A DNA stretch of 64,000 bases from Turnera subulata (Eukaryota > Streptophyta > Magnoliopsida > Malpighiales > Passifloraceae). The DNA lies in NCBI GenBank assembly GCA_028386065.3, contig JAKUCV010007410.1:1824-65823 (forward strand). The letters run 5' to 3'. This document shows, in pieces, positions 33,036 through 45,466 of the stretch. The stretch's first letter is position 1, and each line of letters begins with the position of its first letter. Below the pieces are notes generated by a model, which was not told where the DNA came from, searched no databases, and saw only the letters and a list, made by a program, of their open reading frames with translations. The position numbers and the translations under genes were made by a program.

Positions 33036-36000
33036 TGTAACAGCCCGGGTAAAAATTTAAATTTTTACCGGGACTGTAAAAGTCATTATACAGTGATTTA
33101 CCGAATGAATTAATCTTGGGTAATTAATTCAAAGTAAATCGGGCGTCGTTTTTCAAAACCGAGTCTTTTCCCGCGCTCGAGATTTTTCCGTGGATTTTAC
33201 GGACCAAAGTTGGTATTTTTCGGGTCCCGGAATCTTCGGAAAATCACACCGGAAAATAACTAAGGGGGTATCAGTTATTTTCTGGTCCGGACCGGACTCG
33301 CTCCATAATGCAGACAAGCTGCATTATTGAAGGATTCACAGGTGGCATAGTGTTTCATCGTTATAAAAAGGAAGCAGAAGAAGAGAGGAAGAGGAGAAGA
33401 AAAAGACAAAGAGAGAAAAGAAGAGAGGGAAAAAAAAGAGAAAAAGAGAAAGAAAAAAAAGAGAGAAAAAAAAGAAAACTGGAAAAATGGAGAGGAAAAA
33501 AAAAGAAGGAAAAAAGGAGAAAAGGAAAAAATATAAAACAGAAAATGAAAAAAAAAAGAAAAGAGAAGGAAAATAGAAAAAAAGAAAAGAAAAGAAAGAA
33601 AGAAAAAAAAAAGAAGGCCGGTAATAGTGCGTCACCTCTCCCCCCCCGGTCACTGTTCACGCAGAACGCCTCCGCACCGCTGCACGTGACACCACCCTCG
33701 CCATCGTCTTCATCGTGCCGTCGCCGACTGAACGCCGCCCTCCCCGTCGCCTTCCGCCGCCTGACGCGCCTGTGGGAGCCGTTGACCCGCGACAGAACCC
33801 GCGGATCCGCATTCCCTTTGCTCGCATCGCACGAGCCACCACCGCCGCGTCGCCAACCCAGCAGCCGCGCCTCGCAGTCGCCGCTTGTCTTCCTGCCGCG
33901 CTCGTCCTCGCCCGTCCCTGCCGCTCGCCGTGCCACCGCTCCTACTCGACTCCTCGACCCGTTTCTGCCAAGGTGAGTACCCGACTCACAAACGGGTTGG
34001 ACCCTACTGTCGGGCTGCATCGCGGGCCTGGGCAGTTGGGCCTCACCCTGTTGGGCTGTTACTGGTCCTGGGCTGGGCATGGGCTCAATGTTCATGGCCT
34101 AGTCCAGTTTAAAAAAAAATAATAATAATAATATATATAAATACATAATTATATTCTGGAAAAAAATATAAAAATGAAAAGGGATAATTTTTCTGGAAAT
34201 ATATATTTATATAACATAGTTAATATTTCTGAAATATATATAATTATGTCGATTTATAGTTGTTGGAAAAGTATTTTGTCTTTAGAAAATAAAAATCTAT
34301 ATATATTAAATTGTATTTATTTTCAGAGTAAGTTTTTATGATTATATATCTTCTAGAAAATAACATATATAGCATATGATTAATATATATATTCTTGATA
34401 AATAATAATATTTGGTAATTATATTATGGTAAATAGTTTTATTAAAAAAATAATATTTTGGAAAATATATATGCAAACTTATAAATTGTATTTTTTTTCA
34501 AAAAAATGAGCTATATAATTATAATCACTGGAAAATGTTTCTCAAAAAAAATAATAATATTTAGTAATTATATTTTGGCAAGAAATATATTTTATGGAAA
34601 TAATTTCGGGAAAAATACATATTTATGATGTAATTTCTAGAAAAATTATGTTGTTACTATTTTGGAAGACAAAGTACAATTATTCTATAAAAATATTTAA
34701 AGGAAAGTTTTAATTAAAGTATTGTACCGAAATTATATTCGGATATATGTACGGAATAATATTTTCGGTAAAAGATGATAATAAAGGATATGAACCGGGA
34801 TGGGTTATTTCGCAGTTTTGGCATCATAGCATACCGATTATGTGCATTTATGTGAACAAGTTGTTTTGCTGTATAGGTTTGAATATCAGGCAGTTTCCCG
34901 AGGAGCCGGCTTGGGACCGGTCATTGTCTCCGGAGTTGAGTAATCGGCCAAGGTGAGGATGGATTTCCTTCAATATGTGCCTATATTACTCGGTTATTGT
35001 GTTTGTTGGTTGTTGCACTGTTGTTTGTCGCACTGTTGTTTGTCGCATTTGTCGTGATTGTTGTCGGGATGTTTATCCCAGTGCTTTGATTGGTTTTTGG
35101 GGTGTTTATCCCCGTGTTGAGTTTTTGACATTTATTTTCGTGTCTTTGGCCATAAGAGTAATGGATTAATTAATAATTTGAGATAAGGATGTCGATCCTT
35201 GGTTTGGTTTGGGATGTCTATCCCGGTATTTTGGTTAGGGATGTTGATCCCTGTGATTTGATTTCGATGATGATAATATAATTGTCACGTGGTTAGTAGT
35301 GGTACGACTCGATGGTTTAAGATTGTTTTGTGGTGGCCATGACCTGGGTTACTTGTGATAAGCATGTCTATGCTTGGGATGTCTATCCCGTGATTATATT
35401 TGGGATGTCTATCCCTGGGTTCTTATTTTTGGGATGTCGATTCCTGGGTTCTCTTGGATTTGGTCTGGCACCCGGAATATGTTGATAACCAGGTCTGACC
35501 CCTAGATAATCCGTGACGGGGCCCGGAAAGATAAAATTGGAAAATTGGATTTTTGATTTAGTCTTTTTGTTCTTGGACCGGTTTTGGGTCGAGTCTTTCG
35601 GTTTGGTGTATTTTGGCGGTTTTTCCTTGTTTTCGACTTGAGTAAATTATAGTGTTGCATATTGATTGTCTATCCTTCGTCGGTGAGCACTTCGGACTTA
35701 CCCCTCACCTGCGGGCTTTCTTCCCGTAGGATGACTTATTTGTGGTACAGGTTTGATGCATTCCAGACAGGCTGCGGCGTTATCTGTTGGACAGGACTTG
35801 GATCCATAGTTTGCATCAGTGTCGTATACAGTGTCTTTGTGAGTTATTAAGTCTTTCGCTGTGCATTATTTTTGCTATTGTTAGGCCATTGGGCCGGTTA
35901 TGGTGTTATGAATGTTTTTATTTTGGGCTATTGAGCCCGAGTTTCTGTTGTATACACTGTATGCTGGGCTTGGTTTGGTTGGGTCATCACAGTTTCGGCA

Positions 36001-36041
36001 CATGTTTACTGTGTACGGTAAATACGGGTCGGGGCGTTTCA
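33036..36041 (+). repeat. 3' LTR of element A
   Basis: 3006 bp, uninterrupted. It has TATAAAAAG (33362-33370), a polypurine tract (33366-33618), a CpG-rich block, a CCAAG/GTGAGT donor-like site at 33973, an AT-rich stretch, an acceptor-like TGTATAG ending at 34876, hairpins at 35068-35460 and the conserved CACTTCGGACTTACC block near 35689. Confidence 0.92.
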
Positions 36042-36832
36042 TCCTATATTATTAATCTTAAAACTCTAAATCATAAAATCTTTAATCCTAACCTTAACAT
36101 TAGAAATAAGGTTACATACCAACCGTGAATAGTCTAAAATCTTAATTTCTTATTTTAAATAATAATTAATTTATTTGGCATGGACCATGTGAAATTATAT
36201 TTTAAGATTTAATTTTAGGATTTATTATTAAAATTTTGGGTTCTAGGTCATTACGATTTAAAAATTAGAATTTTAGGGTTTATGATTTTGAGGTTTAGAG
36301 CTTTGCGATTTAAGATTTTATAATTTACAGATTTAAGAATTTATGAGTTACGCTATTATAGTGGATATAAAGTCTTTGAAAATTCAGGATTTTAACATTT
36401 TAAATGTAGAATTTAAGAATTAAGATGTTAGTGTTTAAGATCTTTAGTATTATTTTGAAGTTAAAGATTTTAAAATTTAAAATATATTACTTTAATCTAT
36501 TACTTTAGGATTTAAGATTTGTGGTTAAAATTTATAATTAATAATCTTAAAATTTTAGGGCTTAATATCTTTAAAAGTCCTATAAGTTATTAAAAAATCT
36601 TAATTGAGTCCTATAATTTTTTTATTTGATAAATCGAGTTCTAATGACATTGACATTTGGACACATCAGCACTGTGCCATGTCATAGGATAACGACCAAC
36701 TCCTCAAAATTTAACGATAAGACTTATTTGATAAACGGTTCAAAATAATAGGATTTTATTAATCAAAAAAAGAATTATAGGACTCAATTGAAAAATGACT
36801 AAAAATAATAGGACTCCCAGAATCCTTTATCC

Positions 36833-37042
36833 TCTTTTGTATTATGTTATCTAGTCAAAATCAGTATTACTAACTTTGAATTCAATTTAGTAATAATTAG
36901 TGGTGTTGCCCCAAGGGACTGAGGGGGTCATGGTCCCTCGGACAGTATATTCTGTAACAAATATTGGATAAAGTAAGGGTTGGTTTGGTGGTAAAGTGTG
37001 GTATTATTCTTTCATCAGCATAGGTTTAAACCTTACACCACC
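36833..37042 (+). other. short flank between F and E; possible tRNA-derived SINE, 5' part
   Basis: From about 36975 there is GGTTGGTTTGGTGGTAAAG, then GGTTTAAACCTTACACCACC. These resemble the A and B boxes of tRNA-derived plant SINEs, in the right order. The match stops at the E insertion and resumes at 46072 with CCACCC and a T run. The promoter boxes are degenerate. Confidence 0.35.
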
Positions 37043-37624
37043 AGATGAGGAATGGAATAAACCAATTGAGACAAAATTCTGGACCATGCCTAGACCCAAT
37101 ATAAAAGACCCAGGACCAGATCCAATACAAGAGGCCCAGGACCAGTCCAGCTAGCTATTTAGCCATGTGGAATATGATAAACGTTATATGGAGTTGAAGG
37201 GACAACTGTAGTTAATGCTGCACCACCAAAAACCCCTATAAAAAGAAGGCAAGATTAGAGCTTCAAGACACCAAATCCTTCCTGGAGAAAACTCTACTCT
37301 CCACAAGGAAATTCTCTCTAGAGAATACAATTCTCCACTCTCTAAACTCTCTCTCTCTATACTCTCCCAAATTAATAGAAAAAAATCCCCTTTGCTAACT
37401 TAGACATCGGAGGTCCTCCCAGGGTCACAACCCTGGACTTCCCGGGTCCTTCTTGTTAGTCTTGCAGGTGCTCCAGGCATAGAGATCAGGTCCTTCGGGC
37501 ATCAGAAGCAAGTCCTCTAGGCATAGAGAACAGGTCCTCCAGATATCAAGATCAAGCCTAAGAAACCCCAAGCATGCCAAGAGGAATTTACATCCATACC
37601 CCGGTAAAAAATTCGTTTTTTACA
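37043..37624 (+). repeat. 5' LTR of element E
   Basis: 582 bp. It lacks about 20 bp present in the 3' LTR (the AAGGCCTAAAGGCCC palindromic region at about 45494-45510). A TATAAAAAG-like sequence lies at 37237-37245. Confidence 0.88.
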
Positions 37625-38539
37625 TTGGCGCCGTCTGTGGGAAGTGGACAAAAAGCCATGGCTTCTCCACTTGAGCATTCAGGACCAATAGCAGAGTCCA
37701 ACCCACGAATTTGTGGAACTTTAGTCACTGGGGGTACTCTACCAATCAGAGGTACTCTGGCTGCCGGAGGTACCCAAATCACAAGAGGTACTCTAACTGT
37801 TGGGGGCGTTTCCGATCACTGGAGGTACTTTGACCACCTAAGTCATTCCCAACAGTGGAACCTTGGCCAAAGGTCAAAAAATTCCAGCCAACTCGCACAC
37901 ACTCCCATCAGGAGGTATTGTAGAGGCAGGACATAGGCAAGGAACCCAAAAATAGCCCATGAACCTCCCATGTGATGAGAAAAAAAAAACCAAATCTAGC
38001 AAGCAACAACCAAGAACTTACGAAAGAGCCTAGGAATAAGGTCAAAATCAATTGTAACTGCCACATCATACTCCTCTCATCACTAGAGGAAGGAGAAGGA
38101 AATAGATCAAATTAAGATCTACATAAAGAGCAACTAGATCCAAGGTTAATCTGGTTAGATCCAATGCTAATCTGGTTAGATCCAAGCAAGATCTACACCA
38201 ATCCAATTAGATCTAAATCAACCCTTCTAGAACAAGGAGTTTGTAGCAAGATCAGACTAGATCCGAGACTCGCCCAATACGAGCCGACTCAGATCCAACG
38301 AGATCAAAAGAGCCATCATAGCCACATCAAACTCTCATTCGAGTAAGGAGATCGGTATGATAGGGTCTCCTAGAGTAAAAAGAAAATAAAGGTCCCCAAG
38401 GTCCTTCTACAAAAGGACAAGGCAAGATGGAGAAATATAGCGCCTAAGCTCTGCAATCCTGTCATACAGGTCCTTTACCTCTCTAAATACACAACAAACA
38501 AGGGTGTTTATAGAGATCAAAGAAGTGGAATACACAAAG

Positions 38540-39050
38540 TAGACCCTGAGGTTGAAAGCAAAACTAAAGACCCAAGAGGTCCAGATCCAAAAGATCCGAG
38601 AGATCTAGATCCAAGAGGCTCCAAGAGGTCCAGATCCAAGAGGCTCAAGAGGTCTAGATCCTCGAGGCGCAAAAGGTCCAGATCCATGAGGCTCAAGAGG
38701 TCCAAATCCTAAAAGGCTCAAGAGGTCTAGATCCAAGAGGCTCAAGAGGTCTAAATCCTAGAGGCGCAAGAGGTCCAGATCCATGAGGCTCAAAGGGTCC
38801 AGATCCTAAAAGGCTCAAGAGGTCCAGATCCAAGAGGCTCAATAGGTCTAGATCCTAGAGGCGCAAGAGGTCCAGATCCATGAGGCTCAAGGGGTCCAGA
38901 TCCTAAAAGGCTCAAGAGGTCCAGATCCAAGAAGCTCAAGAGGTTCGGATCCAAAAGGCTCAAAGAGGTCCAGAGCCTAAAGGCTCAAGAGGTCTAGATC
39001 CAGCAGGCTCAATAGGTCCAGATCCTAAAGGCTCTAAAGGTCCAACACCC
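38540..39050. repeat. tandem repeat of GAGGTCCAGATCCAAGAGGCTC type
   Basis: Imperfect short-period repeats built from 'agaggtccagatcc' and 'aagaggctca' words fill about 500 bp of the interior of element E. The minus-strand open frame 38517-38705 is the repeat read as Leu/Asp-rich sequence and is not a gene. Confidence 0.85.
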
Positions 39051-41839
39051 ATAAGGAAGAAATCAAAGTTTGTCCAAAGAAAACTCGATAGTAACAAGTC
39101 ACGACTTGGCATAAGGCACGCCATATCCGTTTGAAAGATGCAACTTAATAATCAAGCTCAAACAATTAAAGCACATGGTTATTATCCACGAGGTTAGAAG
39201 TTCAGGTCCTCCCCTCTATGCCATAAAATAGAGGTTCTCAAAAGTGAGTCAGGTCCTCATCAAGGGAAACAAAAAAAGAAACTTGTTGAAAAGACCCTAT
39301 ATATTGCATACGGCTTTGCAAGTACCAAAAAGCGTTAGGCCATGAAGAGCCATAAACCGCAAAAATGGTCATGTAAATGCCAAAGCAAAAAACAATAGGT
39401 CTCACTCAAATAAATCTAAAGCTCATCCAAGAGAAGGACCTCTGTTGAACTTGCTCAAGCTAAGAAGATACAATCAACACCATACAAGCTCCAACAAGGA
39501 AGCCCTAAAGCCTACAGAAGGCTTTGTATTGCAGGCTACAAAATCACGACAAAGGCATATGCCCAGCACATCAGATCGCGCACCCAAAAAAGTATGCCAA
39601 GAGGCCCATGTAGGTCCTATGCGTATCAAGTGTTGACCAGCAAAAACTATAGAAAAAGCCTAAGGTCAAAGGAAAAAGTTTCTTACAAAGAAAGAGGCTA
39701 CTTAAAATCTCAATAAGTCTAGAAGCTATTCCAAACTTCCACAGAAGCATCAGTTGCCGAAGGGTTCTCCTATGAAATCATAAAGATTTCAAAGTCGGAA
39801 AATTGTCCAAAGAAAAGTGAAAATCCGAAATTGACAAAATCAAAAGTCAGCTTGAGCTAGCAAGGAGTGGAGAGACATTCAAATTGGGCAATCCAAACCA
39901 TGTCCAGAGGAACCACAATGAATTATGCGCTAAAGCAAGGCTTGAAGGGCATTTAAGCAAAATGATAAGCTCCAAGAAGCTATCAAGCACCTGAAAGAGG
40001 TACTTAATTCTATAAGGTACCAAGCAAAAGCCACAAGCTTCCAAATCCACTAATGAAGGTCTAATGCACCTAAATTGGAAGAGCTCCTAATAAAGAACAG
40101 AAGGTTCAGGAGTTAAGAACTATCAAGCATGGTTCCAAGAGATCAAGAAGCATCTAGTACTGAACAATTTGTGGAGGTACTTATATCCATCAGGAATACA
40201 ATAATTACCACAAGAGCCATAAAATTATGAAGTACCAATTGAAGGCTCCAAGATCCCAACTGCACTAAGGTACAAAAGGTAGAGCCTATTGTGCAACATA
40301 AGGAGCTGGAGTTGGGTACTACAAACTCATCATAATGACTATTCTTTAAGGCACTCTAAAAGTGAAAACTTCTCAAGAAACATCTCAAAAAGTGGGTTAG
40401 CCTGTCCATGATGTCAGAGGAGCCGAAAAGAAAGATAGGCTCAAACCTTCCCTATTAAGGATAGGTCCAAACACTCCATACTCAAGAGTCTTGGGGGCTA
40501 GGACCAGGACATCCCGTTATAAAACGAAGGTTGGCTGAAAGCTGCAGAAGCTCGCTTCAAGCAATACAGAGCCCGAAGTAACTCAGTCAAAGAAGTTACA
40601 TATGCAGAATGACCACAAGCAATCAAATGCTTAAGCATGAAATGCCCTATCAGTCAAAAAGACAGATGCCCGACATAACTGTTATGACTAGGGAAGAAAA
40701 AGCATCACATGCATTGCAAGGCCCGAAATTTGGCTCAATGCTTATTGTGGATGCATGAAGAAGTGAATCAAACCTTTGGGAGGTTTTCACAAGAAAAACC
40801 CTCAAGGCTTACTCATTGAGAAATCCATGAAGGTCCTCTTTGAAAGAATTCCCATCATTAGAAGCTAGATAAAGATGGGAGATCTCTTGCAGCAAGACCT
40901 GCAGAAGCCACTTTAAGGCAGGACCTCTATTGAGCAGATAATCAGGTCTTCCTCATAGCAGAGACAAAGAGGTCCCTATAACAAGGACCTACTTTGTAGT
41001 ACCAAAGAGGTATACAAAATCCATTCTACAAGAAAGGCAAATCAAATGCCACATAATGACTCACAAGATGAGCATGAGAGCTAAGTGCTATTTTGACAAG
41101 GAGTACTTGTCCAAGATGACAATTAAAGGGCAGGTCCTGGCTGGATCTCTCACATAAGGAGTGCCTTCCTCGGATAGTTGAAAAAGATGAATAGGTATTG
41201 CAATTAGATGATTCCTATACCAAAATTACAAGCATCATAGCCATGAAGCTCTGGAAAGACGTGCCTGAATCCTCAATGAAGTTGGCATGAGTAACCTCAA
41301 GTAATCAAGCCAAATATAAGGTCCTGCCCTTACCAAAATGGGAATGTCTGGTTTAGTACTAGCAGAGATCATGAGGAAAACCATTGAGCATTTATTTATT
41401 ATAAGAGGACATTGCTCCCGCTCCTCACAAAAGGTCCTTGAGATCCAGAGTATTTAAGGAAAAATAGAGGTCTACAAAAAGAGGCGATAGTAAGGTGCTG
41501 CAACAAAAAAGTTGGACCTTGATCCATAATAAAAAACCTGGTCTTTTTGAAGATAGAGGCAACGAGCCCAAAATGGAGCTAAAGTTGGAAAGGACCATAT
41601 CAAGCTGAAGAGCAAAACTATCAAGGTTCTTATTTCAAAATCCACAATCCAGGTACTTACTCTCAAATCAAAGAGGTTCTTCCCATAATAAGCCGAGACA
41701 ATCCAACATGGCTTTGAAAAGGAGCTACGAGTAGCCACTAAGATCTCTAGAATGCAGATTTCTTAAACAAAAGAGCCCTAAGGACCTCTCAAAGAAGGAT
41801 CCTAGAGGTCTCTAGAACGAAGAACCTTATGGTCCTCTC

Positions 41840-42080
41840 AAACGGAAGTTCCTTGGGACCTTCCTAAAAAAGGGACCTCAAAAGTAATGCTTCCATAATA
41901 AGTCTCATGGAGACCTCTCTGAGAAAGAACCTCTATAATGAGGGCCGTACTTGAAAACTCCCAAATAAGGGATACCTCATCTCAAATGAGAGTTCTTTGG
42001 AACCTTCCTAAAAAAGAGATCTCAGAAGCAATGCTTCCATAATGAGTCTATGAGGGCCTTCCTTGAGAATTCCCAAGTAA
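41840..42080. repeat. imperfect direct repeat, period about 144 bp
   Basis: Two copies of a segment containing 'ccttcctaaaaaag' and 'aatgcttccataat' lie next to each other inside element E (from about 41846 and 41990). They are similar but not identical. Confidence 0.6.
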
Positions 42081-43490
42081 GGAATCCTAGGACCGATATT
42101 TTGAGTCTGTGAAGACCACTCTAAAGGAGGACCTCTACGACGAGGACATATAATGGCATTGCATACAAAGCAATGGAAGAGAAGGTCTACGTGGTGTTTT
42201 CCCTAAGAAGAAAATTCTTTCTCGCAAGCAAGTAGAACTGTCAAAAGGAAGAAGAAGCAGAAAGCAAAATTCAAGAATTGAAGGATTACTCCACCAAGCA
42301 TGAAACCAGAAGAACCTAAAAGGTCTCTACGCCCCAAAAAAGTTGAAACCAACACAGGTTCTCTTCTTATATTCCTTCAAATGATTCTTGCTATCTCTTC
42401 CTACAAATAAGGACTTTCTAAAATTTTGTTGTTGCTATTGACTAAAGGAGTTCTACAACTCTGTTTTCAAACTTTTATCAAAGCCTTCTCTCTAGGGAAC
42501 TTAATAATAGAAGGCTCAGAAGGTCGAGGTCCTCCAAACTAAGTGCCTCTAAGAGAGGACCTACAAAGGAAAGACCTCAATGAAAGGTCAAAAGCTCTCC
42601 TTCCAAGGTATAAGTATTGGCAATAGTAACCTGCTAAAGAATACCAGCCAGACATCCAAATTCGGGGCTTAAATCGCCACTCATAAGTTGGAGACACGCA
42701 CGCACTTCCCAAAGCTGCGGCCTAACCCGTGCACTCACTCTCATATGAGCAATACAGAGACGTGACTTAAACATGTGCACTACGAAGTTGCAGCCTTGCC
42801 TATGGAATGCATAGCAGTGAACACAACTAATCTCCGATAATATAGAGCTTAAAATCTCCACCAAGAGCCCTGGAGAAGGAGACCTCCCTAAAGAAAAGGT
42901 CCCCGAAGGAGATGCACAAAGGTCTTGAAAGCCAAGGATTCCAAAATCCCCAAAGACCTTGAGTCAACACAGGCACCAAAAGGGCCCTTGAAGACCTCTA
43001 AAAAGAAGGTCCATGATCTGAATGAGGCTTCTTTGGAAACATGTCCCTAGAGACCTCTGAAATAAGGATTCTTGACCTTGAAAATCAAAGGTCCTGAGAT
43101 CCTCAAAGACCTTTAAAATCAAAGATCTTGAAATCTCTGAACACTTTGAAAATCAAAGGTCTCAAAGCCCATAGGCCAAAGTCCTCAAGGACCTCAAAAT
43201 TTAAGATCTCCGACCTTAGAAATCAGAGGTCTCGAGATCCACAAAGACCTCAGGTCCCAAAAAAGCTCCTGAGCCACAGTCCTCAGCGACCTCAAAAATT
43301 AAGATCCCTGACCTTAAATTAGTGGTCTCGAGATCCACAAAGACCTTGAATCAGGTCCCGAAAAAAATCTAAAGGCCTTGAAAATTAAAGGTCTCGAAAG
43401 GTGGTGTTCAAACAACCCCGAAAAAGCGGAGATCTCTAAAGTCTTTAAAGACCTGAAAGCAAAGATCCCAGCTAAAAGGGGCCACTCTAT

Positions 43491-44344
43491 CAAGGACGGA
43501 TGCACAGTGTAGTCACCGTAGGTAGGTGATTACACTGGCATCCATAAAAAAAAAAAATTTCCTTATTACTTTCTATCCCAAAAATTTAATTACTCTATTT
43601 TGCCTATACTCATTTTCATTAAAAGTATTATCATGCTAACTAACTATAGAATCCCAAAAGAATTGGTTAACTTATTTGACCTATCAATAAAATTTAAAAT
43701 ATTGATTAGTCTTTGTTTTCAAATAGTAAGGCTCTTTATTATAGAAACAAAATCTATTATCTTTAGAAACTAGTAAACGGCCTTTCAGCTCAATAATTCT
43801 CTTTTTAATCTTTTTTTTCTATTCTAAATTTCAATCTTTCATTCATTATTTAGGTTTATTTAGGTTCATCGTGATGGTTATAACCAGTAATACATAAATT
43901 TGCAAATTACTCAATTTTAATTTTCAATATCTGTTTAGGTAAATAGATTAAGATGGGAATAAAATTTTAATCTCTTATGAAATTGATCGGATCATGGTTA
44001 GAAGTTAATGGTTAAATAGAACTCATCTTGGGCACTGATTTAATTTTCTTTCAAGTTGACATTTATATTTTTTAATGGTTTAGTTAATATACAAAAAAAA
44101 TTGTTAGATAGGAAAAAATTTGTAATTAAAAATTTTATATAAGGATATTTTGGTCCATTATTATTAACATTCTTATTATCGAGATTAATATTAATTATAT
44201 TTTAAAGGTTCGTGCAAAAATTTTAAATTTTTTGGAAGAGAGGGTGTATTTTACAATGTAATTCTTATATATACATGGGTTAGAATGATTTTTTATAGTT
44301 TAATTTTTTGCCTACACTGGAAAATATTCCTGGATCCGTCCCTG
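43491..44344. mobile_element. hAT-type non-autonomous element inserted in E
   Basis: 854 bp flanked by an exact 8-bp duplication CACTCTAT (43483-43490 and 44345-44352), the hAT target size. The ends are inverted repeats: the left reads CAAGGACGGATGCACAGTGT; the right, complemented, reads CAGGGACGGATCCAGG and then CAGTGTAG after an 11-base insertion. The interior is AT-rich with no transposase and differs sharply in composition from the surrounding element E. Confidence 0.88.
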
Positions 44345-44574
44345 CACTCTATACAAAGATCCTTAAAGACCTTGAAAATCATAGGTCACAAAAGTCTCAT
44401 TCAGACAGCCTTGGAAAATTAAAAGCCTCAAAAGGCCCATGAAACAAGGTCCCTTAGGATGTTGTAAATAGGGGTCCCAGAAGAGACCAGAGGCCCCAAG
44501 GTCCAAGCAATAAACCAAGGACCTTCACTTAATGGGAACATCTCACATTAAAAAAAGACAACTACAGGCCATGC

Positions 44575-44790
44575 AGCATATATTGGTCGCAAAGTAAGAC
44601 GATGAAAGCCCATACAGCTGTTTTTAATCGCAAAAAAAGGACGATCTAATGTTCGCACAGAAAAAAGACGATCAAAGAGATCGCACAGAGAAAGGACGAT
44701 CTAAGAGATCGCACAAAAAAAGGACGATCTAAAAAGATCGCGTAGAAAAAAAAGACGCTCTAAAGAAAGGATCGCGTCTTGAAAGACGAC
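44575..44790. repeat. short tandem GATC hairpin repeats in E
   Basis: Repeats of 'ggacgatctaagagatcgcac', period about 26-33 bp. Each unit contains an inverted CGATCT...AGATCG pair, with A-rich spacers between. Confidence 0.7.
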
Positions 44791-45466
44791 TAAGGCAATA
44801 TATAGCCCGAGTAAGTCGCATACTCAAAGAAGAGAAAAAAAGAGAGAGAGAGAAAGACGACCAAGGCTAACTAGTCCAAAAAAAAAGGTCGCATATCAAG
44901 AAACATACAAGGAAGGTACCGCATTCTGAGGTCCTCTTTGCACATGAAGGAGGCACCCACTTTCAGAGGTCCTCTATATATCAGGTCCCCTCCATATGTC
45001 GAAGGTGCCTTCATTTAAAGGACCTCTTCATGTCAGGGGTACCAAAGGATACACATCTTAGGTCTAGAAAAGAAGACCTCTATGAGACAACAACAAAATA
45101 AAAAGTCCCATTATAAGTAATTAATGGAGGCTTTATACAAATTTAAGAGAGGCCTCTCGGGTCTAGAAAGTGCAGAAGCTGAAAAGCACACCACAAGAGC
45201 TCTAAAAAAGTCCACCTCTATCTTACAAGAGGATCCTTACACAAGGGGGCTTTAAATTCGAGCCAATACCACTTTGGTCAAACAAATGAGCTTATAGCTG
45301 AAAATTCAATAAGCTCACAGCTCAAAATCAATACGTTGGAGCTCATGTTTGAATTAGCCTAATAAGGCAAGCTAAGACCTGAAGGCGACAAAAAAAAAAA
45401 CTCACCTTGAAAGTAATAAACTCTAAGGAAAATTGCTACACAACATCCCTTAGAGTTGGAGGCTTG

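Larger units (their letters stand above)
9765..36041 (+). mobile_element. element A: Ty3/gypsy LTR retrotransposon, heavily nested
   Basis: Both LTRs start TGTAACAGCCCGGGTAAAAA and end GGGGCGTTTCA, and a 5-bp duplication TCCTA flanks the element (9760-9764 and 36042-36046). The 5' LTR is 9765-11269 plus 21234-22725 (about 3.0 kb, interrupted by element B). The 3' LTR is 33036-36041 (3006 bp). Only scraps of the internal region remain: the primer-binding side with a gag-like start (22726-22875) and the last part with the polypurine tract (32821-33035). Inside are a LINE-like ORF and copia element C. The LTR length and structure match element B, so A is probably the same Tekay/Del-like group. 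Confidence 0.9.
9283..36832. mobile_element. element F: Mutator-like foldback element, split by the gypsy nest
   Basis: The left arm (9283-9764) and right arm (36047-36832) are inverted copies of each other. Left begins GGATAAAGGGTTCTAAAAGT; the complement of the right end begins GGATAAAGGATTCTGGGAGT. The similarity continues for several hundred bases, through the 'tcctattattttga' and 'gttatc.tatgac.tggca' segments. A 10-bp duplication TCTTTTGTAT flanks it at 9273-9282 and 36833-36842, the size expected for MULEs. The core is about 1.27 kb once element A is removed. The centre is made of degenerate 'aaatcctaaa' words. It has no transposase, so it is non-autonomous. It is the oldest shell of the nest. 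Confidence 0.8.

Noticed and set aside
38517..38705. Leu/Asp-rich minus-strand protein
   Set aside because: It is the tandem repeat of element E read in one frame.
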